A DNA stretch of 64,000 bases from Zygnema circumcarinatum (Eukaryota; Streptophyta; Zygnematophyceae; Zygnematales; Zygnemataceae): NCBI GenBank assembly GCA_037447605.1, contig CM074808.1, positions 3,269,146 through 3,333,145 on the forward strand, written 5' to 3'. The translations under genes were made by a program, and so were the position numbers. Positions 11,365 to 23,578 of the stretch are shown here, in pieces. The notes under the pieces were generated by a model. It was given only the letters and a program-made list of their open reading frames with translations, had not been told where the DNA came from and did no database searches. How positions within the stretch are numbered: the stretch's first letter is position 1; every line of letters starts with the position of its first letter.

Positions 11365-12249
11365 TTCTGGCACTTACTCTTTCCTCGACTCAAACTTATC
11401 AGTTTGCTCCTAGCCCCTTTTGTACTTTCCCTCCTTAAACTTCCAAAGAACGGCAGAAACGTCTTCTTCCCTTCAAGAAACACCTTTTGCCTGTTCCCTA
11501 CTGCATTATTTTCATACAGCTCCCTCAAAGTATGTCTAAAAACGCCACAGCTAGGTACAGATACTGTGGTAGCGAGGTGAAAGTTTGCAGCAGTGGAGCG
11601 GGGAAGCGCTCGTGATGGCAGACAGGAGATTAGCGTTAGGGATGACGTCAGCGTGACATTTTGAGACGTGTGCGTCCGAAAGGGGGATCGACTGAAGGAG
11701 AGAGTGGAAGACGAGAAAGAGAGAAGCTTGTACAGGGAGGGAAGTGGGAGAGAGTGAGGGAGAGAGGGGGAAATTCGAGAGACTTCGCGAGGGTTGAGGG
11801 GAAGGTGGAGAGTCAGCCCTCTGAGAGGTAAAGAAGATGGGATGGGTAGGCACCGTCCTGCTTCAAGCCTTCCTTTCTGTGGCTGTGCTGGGCGCCTGCA
11901 AACGTGCCGGCTGGATAACGTGAGTGAACGCTCTTGTAAATTGGAATGCATTCGCGGTAAAGAAGAAGAAAGGTCGATTATTAGCATGATTTGATGAAGG
12001 TAGCAGCTTTTGCTGAGAGGAAACAATCGAGAATGGGGAACTCGGGAAGATGAAGAACAAGAGAGAGGCTGTGGAAATATGGGGGGCGTCAATAAAGAAT
12101 GAGCAGTTTCAAAAAATGTTTAACGATAAGTCAAACGTGAGCTCTGACTGAAGCGTTAAATTATGCCAAAAATAAACACCATGAAGGCGACATGAGAAGG
12201 AAGAAAGATTTGCTTGGAGAGTAAGGCGAGCAAATTTTTGGAACGTTTA

Positions 12250-12355
12250 GTGGCCAGATTATTCAAGCGCTGGCACGCGCAGAAGTTTCCGTTCCTCTTG
12301 TGGGCACTGTTGGACCGCTGCGCTCCTTCATACCCTAAATAAAGAGATAATGCAA
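12250..12355. repeat. Direct repeat, copy 1
   Basis: A segment from TGGCCAGATTATTCAAGCGC to CCCTAAATAAAG recurs at 12951-13055 with a few substitutions and single-base indels. In this copy a plus frame GQIIQALARAEVSVPLVGTV runs to a stop; in the second copy an extra base breaks that frame. I do not recognise the source. Confidence 0.75.
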
Positions 12356-12950
12356 GCATCTTCGACGGATATTTCTATGATTGTGCAGAGTTCACCCAAC
12401 GAGAGTCACGAACAAACAAGCACGAAAAGTATTTGAGACTGCCATCTGGCTTGGTGACAGCATTACTGAGAAGGTGAGTATAACCGTGTAAGACACGCTT
12501 TAATTATTCATACTTTTGGCGAACCTATTGATCATTCTGTGAATGGAGTTCATGAGCAATGACTGCAGTCTCCTTTTGTTTGGCTTCAGACAACAGGTGC
12601 TGTAAGTGAGCTAAAGAAGTTGGTACTCCCCAAGGACAAGAAAAGGCTTCGATGATCAGCGCATGACTTTCCCAATCATTAGTGTTTCTGCAGAAGCAAT
12701 AAATCACGGTGCTACCACATAACATATGTGGCTATCTCGTTTGACGTTCTAGATGTATATTACATATACGGAGATCAGAACCATTGATTCCGCCAGAAAT
12801 AAAGCCTGATCTTGATGCTTGATAGGCTATTTCTGCAGACCTCGCCTGCTGCATTTTGTAAACGTACAAAGAAAGATTGTGCATATGTTTGTACCAGATA
12901 CACTTGATTCGAGAACTAGCTCCATTGAGCTCAGTTGTTTGAAACGTATA

Positions 12951-13055
12951 TTGGCCAGATGTTTCAAGCGCTGGCACGGGCAAGAAGTTGCCGTTCCTCT
13001 TGTAGGCACTGTTGGACCGCTGCGTTCCTTCATACCCTAAATAAAGCGATAACGC
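12951..13055. repeat. Direct repeat, copy 2
   Basis: Second copy of the 12250-12355 segment, same orientation, about 600 bases away. It shares GCGCTGGCACG, GTTCCTCTTGT and GGACCGCTGCG blocks, and ends in the same CATACCCTAAATAAAG. Confidence 0.75.
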
Positions 13056-14247
13056 AATCGAAAGCGGCACTTCTGGTCGCCATTTTCTGACTGTGGAGCT
13101 GTGGCAATTCCCTTTTCCATGAGGTAATTCCTCGACTTTGAGAGGAATGGCATCTGAATCGCCAGTGCCGACCTGCTATCCGCTTGCTTCCATGCAGCTG
13201 TATTGTTTCTCCTCTTCCTTTAGTCGATTGGTCAGCAAGAAAATCACACATGTCATTCCAATAAATTGCGATTAGGGAGGGAGGGGGGGGGGTGGGAAAC
13301 CTTCTGTTAGGGGGTTATAAACGATTTGAAAAGAGTTCCACTATTTGAGAATTCGAAATCATCATGCTCTTTTCCTCGAAGTAGATTAGTAACATCTGAA
13401 GTACTTGAAAACGAGTTCCAAATCGATTCTTCAAGTCTGAATGCCCCTACAAGACAATGTGCCATTTATTTCCTTGAAACATCATTGCAAATATACCAAA
13501 AGGAAAAGAAAAAAAGGAGGGATTTCAAAAACAGGTTTTCTATGTATACCTAAAGACTCGCCTCCCTCACTCTTTTCCTTTTTGTCTCTTGTTTTCATTT
13601 CTCATTAGAAAGGGACCCAAGGTGGCAGACGGATGAATGAGTTACGTGACCATGAGTCGAATAAATGAACCCCATATTTCAAATGTACATACCCTCTCCT
13701 CCCTCCCCCTCCCTCCCTCAGCTCCCCACCCCCTGACTCCAACTACTTGCCAGCTACTACAATATGGAATCTCCAACTCTGGACGGAACAATAATCACAG
13801 AACATTGCTTGCAGCAAAGGAAAAAGGTTCAGAGATTGAAGCGATTAGATCATGCACTTTAAAGCTATCCCGCCCTCATTTATTCTTCTTCAGGCAGATG
13901 CAGGTGCCCGCAAAACACGAGTCGGTTCGCCGGGTCGCAAGTACATGCAGGAATGTACTGCCAACTAATCTTATCAACCTTGATCTTCTGAACGAACGTA
14001 TCTACACGTGCCAAATGTGGGTACCTATCAATGAGCATAAAACAGACTTGACGTTAAGCAAAGGTTCACCAGCTCCAATAAGAGCATCGGGTTCCCAAAA
14101 AAGCACGTACGTTGTCCTAAAAACTTTGTCCGCTTACCCCCACCCAGCGCCACAGTGCACATACTCCAAGTCTCAACACCAATACAAGTGGCAAGAGGGC
14201 CGACCCTGTCATTAATTCTGCAAAATTGTAAATGATACATAGTGTCT

Positions 14248-17200
14248 TCACGGCGCCCTCAAGGAAGACGAGTGCTCCCTTCCCATTCGCCATGACGAGA
14301 GACACCTCCTGAACGACATGGAGAGGAGTTGCAGCTGGTGGGGGTGGACCAGCAGCACGCAGACACAGGCACAAGCCACCAATACCACCAACACAGAAGC
14401 CATCACATGGTGCCCTATACGCCTCTCTGTTCGGAGTGCCACTTGGCAGCTGCTCAGCCCTTCTTTGACCGACCGTAACCGGCTCTGCCAAGACCCCCAT
14501 CTGAGACTTGTCTCTTTCCTGCTGCCTGGGTATGAAAGAAGAGGCTCTTCCTCCACAGCACGTTTCTCACAAGGCATTGGGAGTCGGATTTCATTGCTAC
14601 TCTCCTGTTTGGAGGTCTGGACAGCGGCTGGTGAACTAAGTGACTGGCCTATAGCACTTGCCAGAAGCTGTCTAGCGACAATGAGGTCCAAGTGCGAACG
14701 CTTCACTTGAGCCGCATAGTCTCGAGGAGTCTTCCCATAAACATCACGTGCAGTGGTCCAAGACAGGGCCTGCAAATGACAAAGAATAATAGTTGTCAGA
14801 GACCTGCTTGTGCTCAAACTCATCATTAGCTTCAATCTCAGCTCCACCATACAGAGAAAAGTTCGCGGTGGTGCCTTCTAATATCGTGCATCAGTGCAAT
14901 AGGACACACGACACAGCTTGAAGAACCGCATGAGATTTTCCAAAATTGTTCTTTCAGCCATTTGGGAACTCACAGCTTCGCCAACGCTTGCAAATAGCAG
15001 TACAAAATCTTCTGCACTTTCTTGCAGTGCTGCCAAATGCAGTGGTGTTAACCCTCCAGGACCTGCCCAGCTAGCTCGCCACCATGCCTCTGCACCATCA
15101 CAGCCAATCTGTTTCTTCCCAAAATTGAGCAGTTCTTCTGCTAGCGTAAAGTGTCTTCCCACCACTGCTCCATGGAGTAAACTAAAGCCGTTCGCATCTA
15201 TGCCAACGGCTTGCACTACCTCGCCTTCATAACAGACACCTTGCAAGGCAGCATTCCTGTCAAGCGTACCGGCTGCATGCAGAAGTTCGCCGGTAACGGC
15301 ACACCATCCCCTCTCTACTGCAAAGGCCACCAGCCTCTTCAATCTCTCCAACGAGCTCCAATAATTTACAGCTATTGGCATTGTTTCTGCCGTTTCTTTA
15401 ACCAGAATTTCTCCAGCCTTTGTGACTTCCCTGCTCCGACAAGCAAGCACCCAGCCAAGATCCTCCAACAGGTCTGCAACTTCCCTTTCTTTCTTCATAC
15501 GAGCACGCAGGCCTGCACAGACTGCTGCATTTAAGTCTTCCTCCAAATCACAAACTTGTGATCCTTTCAAACGCACTTGCGCTGCTGCTGCTTGACCTGC
15601 GGCTTCTACCTCTTCTGCAAGGGTGTTCACCTCCTGACAAATCGATTCACTAGCAACAAGAAGAGGCAAAGCATTGCTGCAGCAGACTCCATGTTCCACC
15701 TGCATACCACAAACAACCCCTCTACCCCTAGTTGGATCATCAAAAAACAAAGCGAAAAATAATCAGCTTCCAGTTTATTTGAGCCAATGTTTGCATGATT
15801 GAACTAAATCCGGTTTCAGTGGGTATCAACCCACAAGACGATACCAAAGAAACAATCGACCTCACTGACTGACCTCGATGTGAGCGCTCCCCCAGGTGCC
15901 ACCATCCATCTTCGGAAACACGAACTTGAATGACTCTCGCATCATCTTCCAAACCGAAATACTCTTATCCTCCCTCGCTCCATTTTCTCCTTCACTCGAT
16001 TCTTCATCACTATCGTCTAAACCTTCTTCGTCATCCTCTCCTCTTAAGTCTCCAGCATCTGCTCCACAAGCATTATTTGTCACATCGGCTGCATGAATGA
16101 GCTCGCTCAATATGTACTTGCCCCCCGTAGAGCACAATAGCCTGCATGGCATCCCATTACACAAGGTTGGTTACGAACTTACGAACTTCTCACAAACTTC
16201 AGCAAGCTTGTGGGCCAAGCATCTGAACATGGCAATGGCGGCACTACCCGCCAACAAACTTACTTCATGCAAAGATGGGAACCACCTGCACCTGTTCCTT
16301 TGGCTCAATCAATTACGATTCAAGTTTAAGAGCGTCTCATCTATGCAGCAAAGCAGGTATTCATCCATCCACCCCTTGTCACGGGAAGGGAATGGACAAC
16401 ACACAACATGTAGGATAACATGAAGCATTGTGTAGTGCCTTCCTGACCTTGTTGCCGGCAAGAGGAAATTACATCCCCGCACCACAACTTGTGTAGGCTT
16501 TCCAGACTGTACACAGAGCGGCCGCACAGAGCACAAGAGAGGACCATCCATCTTGTGGAGCCGTGACACACTTGTCACAACACCTGCAATGATCAACTTA
16601 CTTATCGTAAGCTTGGTTGATTTTTAGAGTTTTTAGGGGTTTTAGGGGTTCAGGGTTCTTTAGTTTTGGCACATACAATGACGAAATTGGCACTTTGAGG
16701 ACACAAGAGTCCAAATATTCGCAGGGTCATGGACAGTCACAGTCCCCGCAACTGCTCGTCGGAACTTTCAACCACACAGTCAGCCGTGCCCTTTAAGTGT
16801 CTTCTTTCATGTTGTATTGAAGCTGCAAAGTACTACTACCTGACATCATCAACTCCTTCAGTTTAATCCTTCATTCAGGTCAATTGCCCTATGCTTAAAG
16901 ACTCACCATCCTCCACGACTGCCACCTGCTCACTAGCTTGTACGAGCATGCATCCTGTGCCGAACATATCTTTTCCCTGCCCCTCTATTAGCCGTTGAAG
17001 GCTCCCCTTGAGATTCGATTCCAACTGCAAACGAAATCCAACGTCCACTGCCTCCCGTTTAGCTTCACTAGCGATCGCACGGGATGACAACATGAGACAG
17101 CTTGACCTGACAACGTTGAGGGTTAACTCGGCAAAGGTTGAAGGGCACAAAGAAAAATGTCAACTAAGAGTTTTGGGTCGAGGACCACCTAGACACATGA

Positions 17201-17543
17201 CAGGTATCGTTTGGAACGTGAAAGTGTTCTGGAGAAGGGTGTCGTAGCTACACATTCATGTAATGGTGGCCAATTCCGCTCTCAATCCTACACGTCTATG
17301 CTGGATAATACACAAACGAATGCTGTTAGTTGTAAGCATGAGCCACATACGAACCGACCCTTACCTCAGCCCAGCCGGAAGAGGGCATTGCGATTCTGAT
17401 GGTGAGTACAGTGCACCCCGGCCGAATATATCCTTCAAGGTCTGAAGGCATTTGTGCGAGCCAGTCCATAATCTGCAACAAGAGACACCATGTTGCAGCA
17501 TAACGTTAAACATCCAAAGCTGTCCGGATATCAACTTGCAATC

Positions 17544-17587
<44 letters not shown>

Positions 17588-19990
17588 GTGACGCAAATGT
17601 CAGTCGATTTACATTCCCCATAAACTAGATTGAGCTCCGGCAACATGTCGGCGAAGATTTGCACCTGGTGTCGCAAACTTCGAGGGAAATCTCCAGGATT
17701 CCAGTTGTACAGCTTGAAAGACATCCGACTAGTTGTATGCTGCAAAGTGCAATTCCAATCAGCCCAGGAAAAAACTCATTAACAAGGTGTCTCAAGTTAC
17801 TCCCATTCTATACAGGGTGTGACAGCTAAACAGTATACCATCCCCTCGACGCACAACAAACCGATTGATAAGACGCAACACAAATGGAAATAAAAAAAAG
17901 TGAACAGTAGCCAAACCTGAGGAGAATATGCTAGATGTTCTATTGCGAGCTGCTGTGCAGGGAACAACCCAAGGTTCGTCGGCGGGAGTGAGGAGAGTGA
18001 AGGATTATGTGTATGCTGTGTCTGCTGGAAAGCAGGCTGAGATTGCTGCTCCACTTCCTCGTTGTCAATAAGCAATCCAAGAAGCGAGTGGTCCGGGTCG
18101 GCCTGCCTCCACTCAGTGCCAAATCCTGTACCAATTACTGGATAGGAGTTTGTTTCTGACACGTGCTGGTGACCTGTTGAGAACAGAACTTGGACCGGAG
18201 GAAGAATTCGAGATCCCTGCAGCATGCTAGAAGGCATCTCTTGTGTAGGAGGAGAGGGATTCAAAGTGGCTATATAAGGTTCTCCGATCAATTGATCTGA
18301 CGAAAGTCCAGCTGGCGACATGTTGTCAGGTTGCCAAGGAGTGGCACTTCTGCTTGCAATTGGCTCTACGTAACTAGTCGCTTTCACCGAGCTGCTGCTC
18401 AAAGGCATTTCTGGCAACATGCTGCTAGTGCCACTTGTCATTGTGAAAGCTTCCTGAACATCACTAGCATCTGAGTTTGTAATTTCAGCAAGCTGACAGG
18501 CTTGCCCTGCCAACAGTGGAGATGATTCGACTTGAGGGGCCTCTGAAGTTGCTGCCCCAATATCCGTGGAAGCTGCTGAGCCTGAAGGAGGTTCAAGGAC
18601 ACAATCACTAGAAGACAGAACTTCACACGAGAGCTTCCCCTCTTGAAGCACGCTTTTAATCGAAGTCTCCTTCTTTGCCTTCTTCAATGTGCTCACTTTC
18701 CCAGCCACGTCCTCAACATTCTTGCGGTTCTTCCTTGATTCAGAAAACTTCTTCCGCGTCTTGGGGGTCTCCCCTCCATCAGACGATGCATCGTTGACTT
18801 CTGCAACCCCATACCATATTGCCAACTGTCAGTTCTTGGCAGAGCCCGACACAATTGTTCCTAAGAACCATCGACAAGAACATTCCAGCATTCCACACAC
18901 CACGCTACGAAACTGCACTTGGCAGGGAAAGGTCCTCACCAGGGACAGAGCTGGATGGGCTCTGCTCATCATCGGAGCCTTCTCCTGGCTTTCTTGCACC
19001 TCTCAGTTCGCTCTTCTTTTGGCGTCGGCGGTTGTTATGCCTCTCCAGCTTCCGACGGCAGCTTCTTTTACCCTCATCAAAATCGGCCAAAGGGTGGAAT
19101 CTGCATAACAATTATTCACACAGAAATACACCTCGCTAGGGAATTAATGTAGGCAACGCTGCATCTGACTGCCAGAGAAGCAATGTCAGCTAAATACTGA
19201 GGATTCAGCCCATCTAGTACAGAATGGACTAAAAAGTGTAGACCAGCTGGTGAGAGAGCCGCTGACAATCTCTCAGAAATTCAAATCGACCAGGGAGTTC
19301 GTGAAACACGACTGGGTTCTATTGCAAAAAAAATGGCTAACAGTACCTTCCGCACTGCTGGCAGTATCTCTGCACAATCCCGCAATGAAACACTGTAGCC
19401 GCCTTCGCATGCTCCTCGCACACTCTATGGCGCTGATGATACTCCTTGAGCTTCATTATATCCGCTGAGCAGTCCAAGACCTGACAGGCTGGAGCCGCCA
19501 GACTCGTCAGAATTTCAGCGCGCCGTTCTTTAAGTTGTCTTAGAAAAAACTCATCCGATTCCGTGCAGGCGCAGGGAACTCTTCCTGCTTTAAGGTTAGG
19601 GCAATCAGCGTCCACCATCATGCTCGCAAGAGATGCAGAATTTCCAGCAAAGCCCCGCTGCAGTTCGCCTCCCTTCTCCATACCCATTCCAGTCCCTGCA
19701 TGCATCTCCCCTGCATTTGAATGCATTCCTCCGCCATTGAAAGTGCTCAGATCTAGCAGCAACTTATCCTGGACGCCTTCCTCCTGCCCAACGAAGCTCT
19801 GTGCTGCGCCATAGCTCCTGATATCACCTTCAGTCAGATAGCTCTCCTTCCCTTCCCCTCCATTGCTTCCATCTGCAGGCTGCGCGAGCAGCAGCAGACT
19901 ATCCCATTCAAAGGAGCTGGCGTCCCATGGCGTCCGGCTGTGCGGTCTCGCCCCTCCTCCCTGCGCTCCCTGCTCCCAAGAGAACGCCAT
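14248..19990 (-). CDS. SPL7: SBP-domain transcription factor, SPL7/CRR1-type copper regulator
   Basis: SPL7/CRR1 proteins activate copper-deficiency genes by binding GTAC cores. Ten exons join in frame to about 1213 residues: 19990-19347, 19100-18940, 18800-17917, 17739-17665, 17472-17365, 17024-16907, 16583-16448, 16141-15874, 15699-14974 and 14769-14248. The SBP domain (from about residue 172) has CQVLDCSADI, RYCQQCGRFH and KRSCRRKLERHNNRRR, with an intron at the usual SBP position after CQQCGR. Later segments are SPL7-specific: SFKLYNWNPGDFPRSLRHQ, DLEGYIRPGCTVLTI and FLLPATR. The C-terminal third carries ankyrin-like repeats (GGLTPLHLAAL) and one membrane segment (MASVLVVLVACACVCVLLV) close to the end, as in Arabidopsis SPL7. 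Length is nearer to algal CRR1 than to the roughly 800 residues of Arabidopsis SPL7. The start at 19990 is preceded by a small upstream ORF. Confidence 0.93.
17547..17588. repeat. (TA)n microsatellite in SPL7 intron
   Basis: Alternating AT run with one interruption, between the exons ending at 17665 and starting at 17472. Confidence 0.9.
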
Positions 19991-20009
19991 CCCCTCTCTT
20001 CCTTCCCTA

Positions 20010-20063
20010 TCAGCCCCTCCCTCTCAGCTCCAGGCCGCCTCCGCCCTGCTGCTTGGCAGCCAT
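20010..20063 (-). promoter_or_regulatory. Upstream ORF before SPL7 start
   Basis: A 17-codon frame (MAAKQQGGGGLELRGRG, then TGA) ends 19 bases before the main ATG at 19990. Its start context GCAGCCATGG is better than that of the main start. If transcription begins upstream of 20063, scanning ribosomes would meet it first. Translational control is inferred, not shown. A single-base sequencing error could instead make it part of the main frame. Confidence 0.5.
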
Positions 20064-20865
20064 GGCTGCTAACAGGCAAGCGGTTGAAGGTCACTGCCTA
20101 AGTCTGCATATTTGGCAGACCCGCAACTTATCATCAAAAACTAGAAACCTACTTCCTTAGGGTTTCCAGTTTGGTTTTTTTGGTTTTTTAGAAGCTTTAA
20201 AATACGGCCAATGGGCAACTGTCATGCCACCTTTTTTGCTGACGTGGTGTCACGGCATTGGCTGAATTTCAACCTAAGCGTGGTTTCCAGTGGATGTTGA
20301 CCAAAATTTCGATTGGTAATCGAACCAAAGGGGGTGTTCGGGCTTACGAGAATATTTAGACCAATCGCAGGGCAGGATTGAAGCCCGTGAAGATCCGGCC
20401 GTACCCTCCCCCCAAAGTGACGTCCAGGATTGGGACTCTCCGTACGGATGCTGACGTTTTGTCCCCCAATCGGACGGTCCCAGAGCTCGCCGTACGCCTC
20501 CACCGTACGAAGAACCGACTGATAAAGACCGCCCAAGACTTCTCTAGACCGCAAGATTTGACCACGTGACTCTTTCACAGCCGTCGATTTAAGCGGTTCG
20601 GAAGTCGCGCAATAATTGAAGCACCAAATGAACTAATTCCAGAGAAGTAACAGTTCAGAATTAGTATCGGCGTTTGATTGAAATTCGTACTATTTCAGAA
20701 AACATAGTACTAATTCTGATAAATCTTTTTATAGAACCCCTATGATTTTTCAAGAAGCCCTCTTGAAAATGACGGTGTACGGACCTGACGGACACCCCCC
20801 GGAGGTCGCAATCTCGCACGCGGCAACCGGAAGGTCAAAAACCACTGCCCCATGCGACCGCTGCA
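20064..20865. promoter_or_regulatory. Divergent upstream region of SPL7 with GTAC cluster
   Basis: Four GTAC cores (20399, 20441, 20490, 20508) occur at 20395-20520, in the contexts CCGTACC, CCGTACGG, CCGTACGC and CCGTACGA, with another at 20776. These lie 400-550 bases upstream of the SPL7 start. Since SPL7-type proteins bind GTAC, self-regulation is conceivable, but similar clusters occur near unrelated genes in this window. Confidence 0.4.
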
Positions 20866-21130
20866 CGATATATCGTAAAATATCGTTATGATCCATATCG
20901 AGGTATAGAACGTGACGCACGATATATCTTCAAATATCACAATGATTCGTATCGAGATACAGTATGATGCACGATATATATTCAGATATTGGCATGATTC
21001 GTATCGAGATACAAGACTTGGTGGAAGATATATATTCAAATATCGTCATGATTCGTATCGATATATATAGGACGTATAAAAGATATATCGGAAAATATAG
21101 TATCGTATCAATTTCGATGTAGCAGCATAT
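20866..21130. repeat. Tandem repeat, five copies of about 54 bases
   Basis: Copies begin with CGATATAT or AGATATAT at 20866, 20920, 20972, 21026 and 21081. Each contains ATGATTCGTATCGAGATA or a close variant. The sequence is AT-rich and self-complementary around TCGATATATCG-like cores. It sits between the divergent SPL7 and NTAQ1 genes. Confidence 0.9.
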
Positions 21131-21163
21131 CGATATTGTACTTCATATCTTTTCTCTCTCTCA

Positions 21164-21165
<2 letters not shown>

Positions 21166-21196
<31 letters not shown>
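21166..21196. repeat. Poly-T run
   Basis: About 30 T in a row, just before the leader of the NTAQ1 gene. Its length may vary with sequencing. Confidence 0.9.
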
Positions 21197-21201
<5 letters not shown>

Positions 21202-21439
21202 TATTTAAAGACACATTGCATTTGATGCCTGCTGACGTTTGGGCTTCGACATGTCCTTCAAAGGGAGAAGATGTGGCATTGTGGCTCAAAGGTCCTTTGA
21301 AGGTCATTGAGTGTTGCTTCGCCATGTATTGTAAAAGCTTGCTCGGACAAAGTTCTGGTGGACGAGCTGCATGCATGGAGAGGCCGAAATGAGTGCGGCT
21401 GAGAAGGGCTTTCACTGAAGCTGATAAGGACGAAGGGCT

Positions 21440-23578
21440 ATGGCTGCGACTGAGGAGGTCAAAAGAGGGGCGGAACTAGCGAGAGAAGGCAAGGTTTTAT
21501 TGGAACGATCAGACTGCACCTACACGCATTGCTACTGGTAATGTCACTTAAAAAAGTAAAACTGGCTCGTACTTTTGGAAAGTCCTGTATTGGATGACAA
21601 TGTTAGCTTCTTGAATGAGGCATCAGATGCAGCTGAGAGTTGGAGTGTTCAGTGCACTATGACTGGAAGCTGCATCGTCACAGTAACGTAAAACAAGTAA
21701 CTTTCATCTCAAGAGGTTGAACTTTCACCAATTGTGCTTGTCAACGGACATCGGATACCCCGTGGTTCCGCGTATTGGACGCAATGCTTAGGTCATTTAA
21801 TTAGTGCTTTTATCAATATTCTGCGTGCTTTATACTAAACAAGATATTTTATTCCCGAGCTTGAGTTATTTTGGGGTCTGGAACAGTGAGGAGAATGTCT
21901 ACATGCTCTGCAAACAGCTAATGAAGTGTGGTGTGGCTCGATCAGACGCTTCAGATTTGTTGGTTGTTTTTATTTCCAATCCGTCTCGTAAGGTAATTTT
22001 TTATACCGATTGAAAACTGGATATTTGGGTAGGAGTAGCTAGCAGTTACTCAGAACTCCTTATCCGCAATTGTTTTTGTTGTCATCTTCAAAGTTGTACC
22101 CTTAATCATCCTCCGCTCCACAGGCAGGATGAATGTGATGTCTGCTTTTGAAGGCAATGGTTATTTGAAAGGCGAAACGTAACAAAACCTGTGGCAGCAT
22201 GGAGGGACTTGCGACTGATTGACTGATAACATCGACTTCATGGTTGTTGGCAAACCATCGATTCGCAAGTAAGTTAAGAACTTAAGAGACTGAAAGGCTG
22301 ACCTTACTGTGCAGATACCCTTGTGGAAACAGCGAGGGGCCCCGCCAAACGAGTGTGTCGTTTGGGACTATCATGTGATCTGTATTCAGGTGAGTTCCTC
22401 TACAGAGGCAATTTACGCATACCTCAAAAAGAACTAGGAATGGGTTTTGAGCAACACATCCAAGGAGGTGGCCGAGTCTTCGCTGCGGGCAGCTTCAATG
22501 GCTGTTGACAGCAATTGACACGCAGCAATCTCTAGTGATCGCGAGGCATTGCTGAAATGATCTTTGCAACTTGTGTATTCTTGGGACTACTTTGTCCTTA
22601 GCTGCTCCTGAGTTTCAAAAGACCATTTTTGTACACATTTTCTTTGTAAAACTGTTACCCGTCTGTCACAAGCTGATGCCAGGATTTGATCACAGGTCGG
22701 ATCAATAGGAGAGGATCGTGTTCGAGTTTGGGATCTCGACACTGTACTTCCATTCCCCGTGCTTTTCCAGCGTTATGTGCAAGAGGCCTTTTGGGGTGGT
22801 GTCCCACATCAGCTGCTGCTGGGTGATGAATACCAACGGTATGGCGCTTGGTTCTGTACCCCAAGTCCATTCTTCCTAATGAATATCCCCATGTGCTTTT
22901 CGACCTCTAGATTCTGCATCAATATTCGATATATGTAATCGTGAAGAATTGGAAATTAATTATGAGTACTTTATTGTGGCTTTGCAGGTTGTACCGAGTA
23001 GTGAATGTGGATCAGTTCCTACGATTCTTTGCTTCTAACCGCTCACACATGCTGAGCCCAGGGAATGCAAATTGGTTGCAACCTCCCCCTGCCTATGCTT
23101 GCATTACCGCTGAAGGTAAGTTAAAAGATGCACAAAAGCCCTTTCGCTCTGCTGTGACAATCCACAAGAAAAAAAACAGCTTGATTGCATATTAAAAATA
23201 ATTTAAAAGATTTGATTGGATAAGCGAAGCTTCGCCTTCTAGGAGCAGCCTTGAGGCCTGAAATTTCTCTCACCTAAAGTATTATTATCCTGCTTCAACT
23301 GTGTCTTCTCCCTTGTCCTTCCCCATTCCATAATAAGCAACATAAAATCCCTTCTCTTCTCTTCCTCTTCTAGTGCGTTTGAACTGTCCGCTTCCTTCCT
23401 AGATACAAAATTAGGGCTTGGTGCAGACGGCGACGTCAACAATCTGGAGGAGTACGTGCGGATGTCTCCAGCCATGGTGGAGGAGGTGCCTGAGGAGAAG
23501 AGCCTGTTGGAGGCTGTCGAAGGGAGGATGAGAGGGCTGCTATTAGATGAGCAGGGCTTGCTGAACAAGCTGCTGTGA
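21440..23578 (+). CDS. NTAQ1: Protein N-terminal glutamine amidohydrolase
   Basis: This enzyme deamidates N-terminal Gln to Glu, the first step of the Gln branch of the Arg/N-degron pathway, in cytosol or nucleus. Six exons join in frame to 241 residues: 21440-21537, 21887-21992, 22315-22389, 22696-22838, 22988-23115 and 23403-23578. The catalytic Cys33 codon (THCYC|EENVYMLC) is split by intron 1. His88 lies in VVWDYHVICIQ and Asp106 in RVWDLDTVLPFP; together they match the Cys-His-Asp triad of the family. Also conserved are VVFISN, IPLW and FASNRSHM...WLQPPPAY. Family length is about 205-225, so the extra is mostly the first 27 residues. The start at 21440 is the only ATG that opens the first exon in frame. 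It is divergent from SPL7 and convergent with the F-box gene. Confidence 0.95.

Larger units (their letters stand above)
11365..14247. other. Region between CLASRP and SPL7 genes
   Basis: The left part (11365-12100) is the presumed leader and promoter of CLASRP, with GAGAGG-rich sequence around 11690-11790. The middle holds a duplicated segment (separate entry). 13280-13300 has a G run. 13690-13735 is CCCTCC-rich. The right part next to 14248 is presumably the SPL7 3' untranslated region. No gene could be supported. Confidence 0.45.

Noticed and set aside
12156-13070. Two similar minus ORFs as a duplicated gene
   Set aside because: Similarity is confined to the 100-base direct repeat, and the frames diverge outside it; treated as a repeat pair.
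20740-21039. 99-residue minus ORF with internal repeats
   Set aside because: It is the 54-base tandem array read as 18-residue repeats (54 is divisible by three), with no other coding sign.
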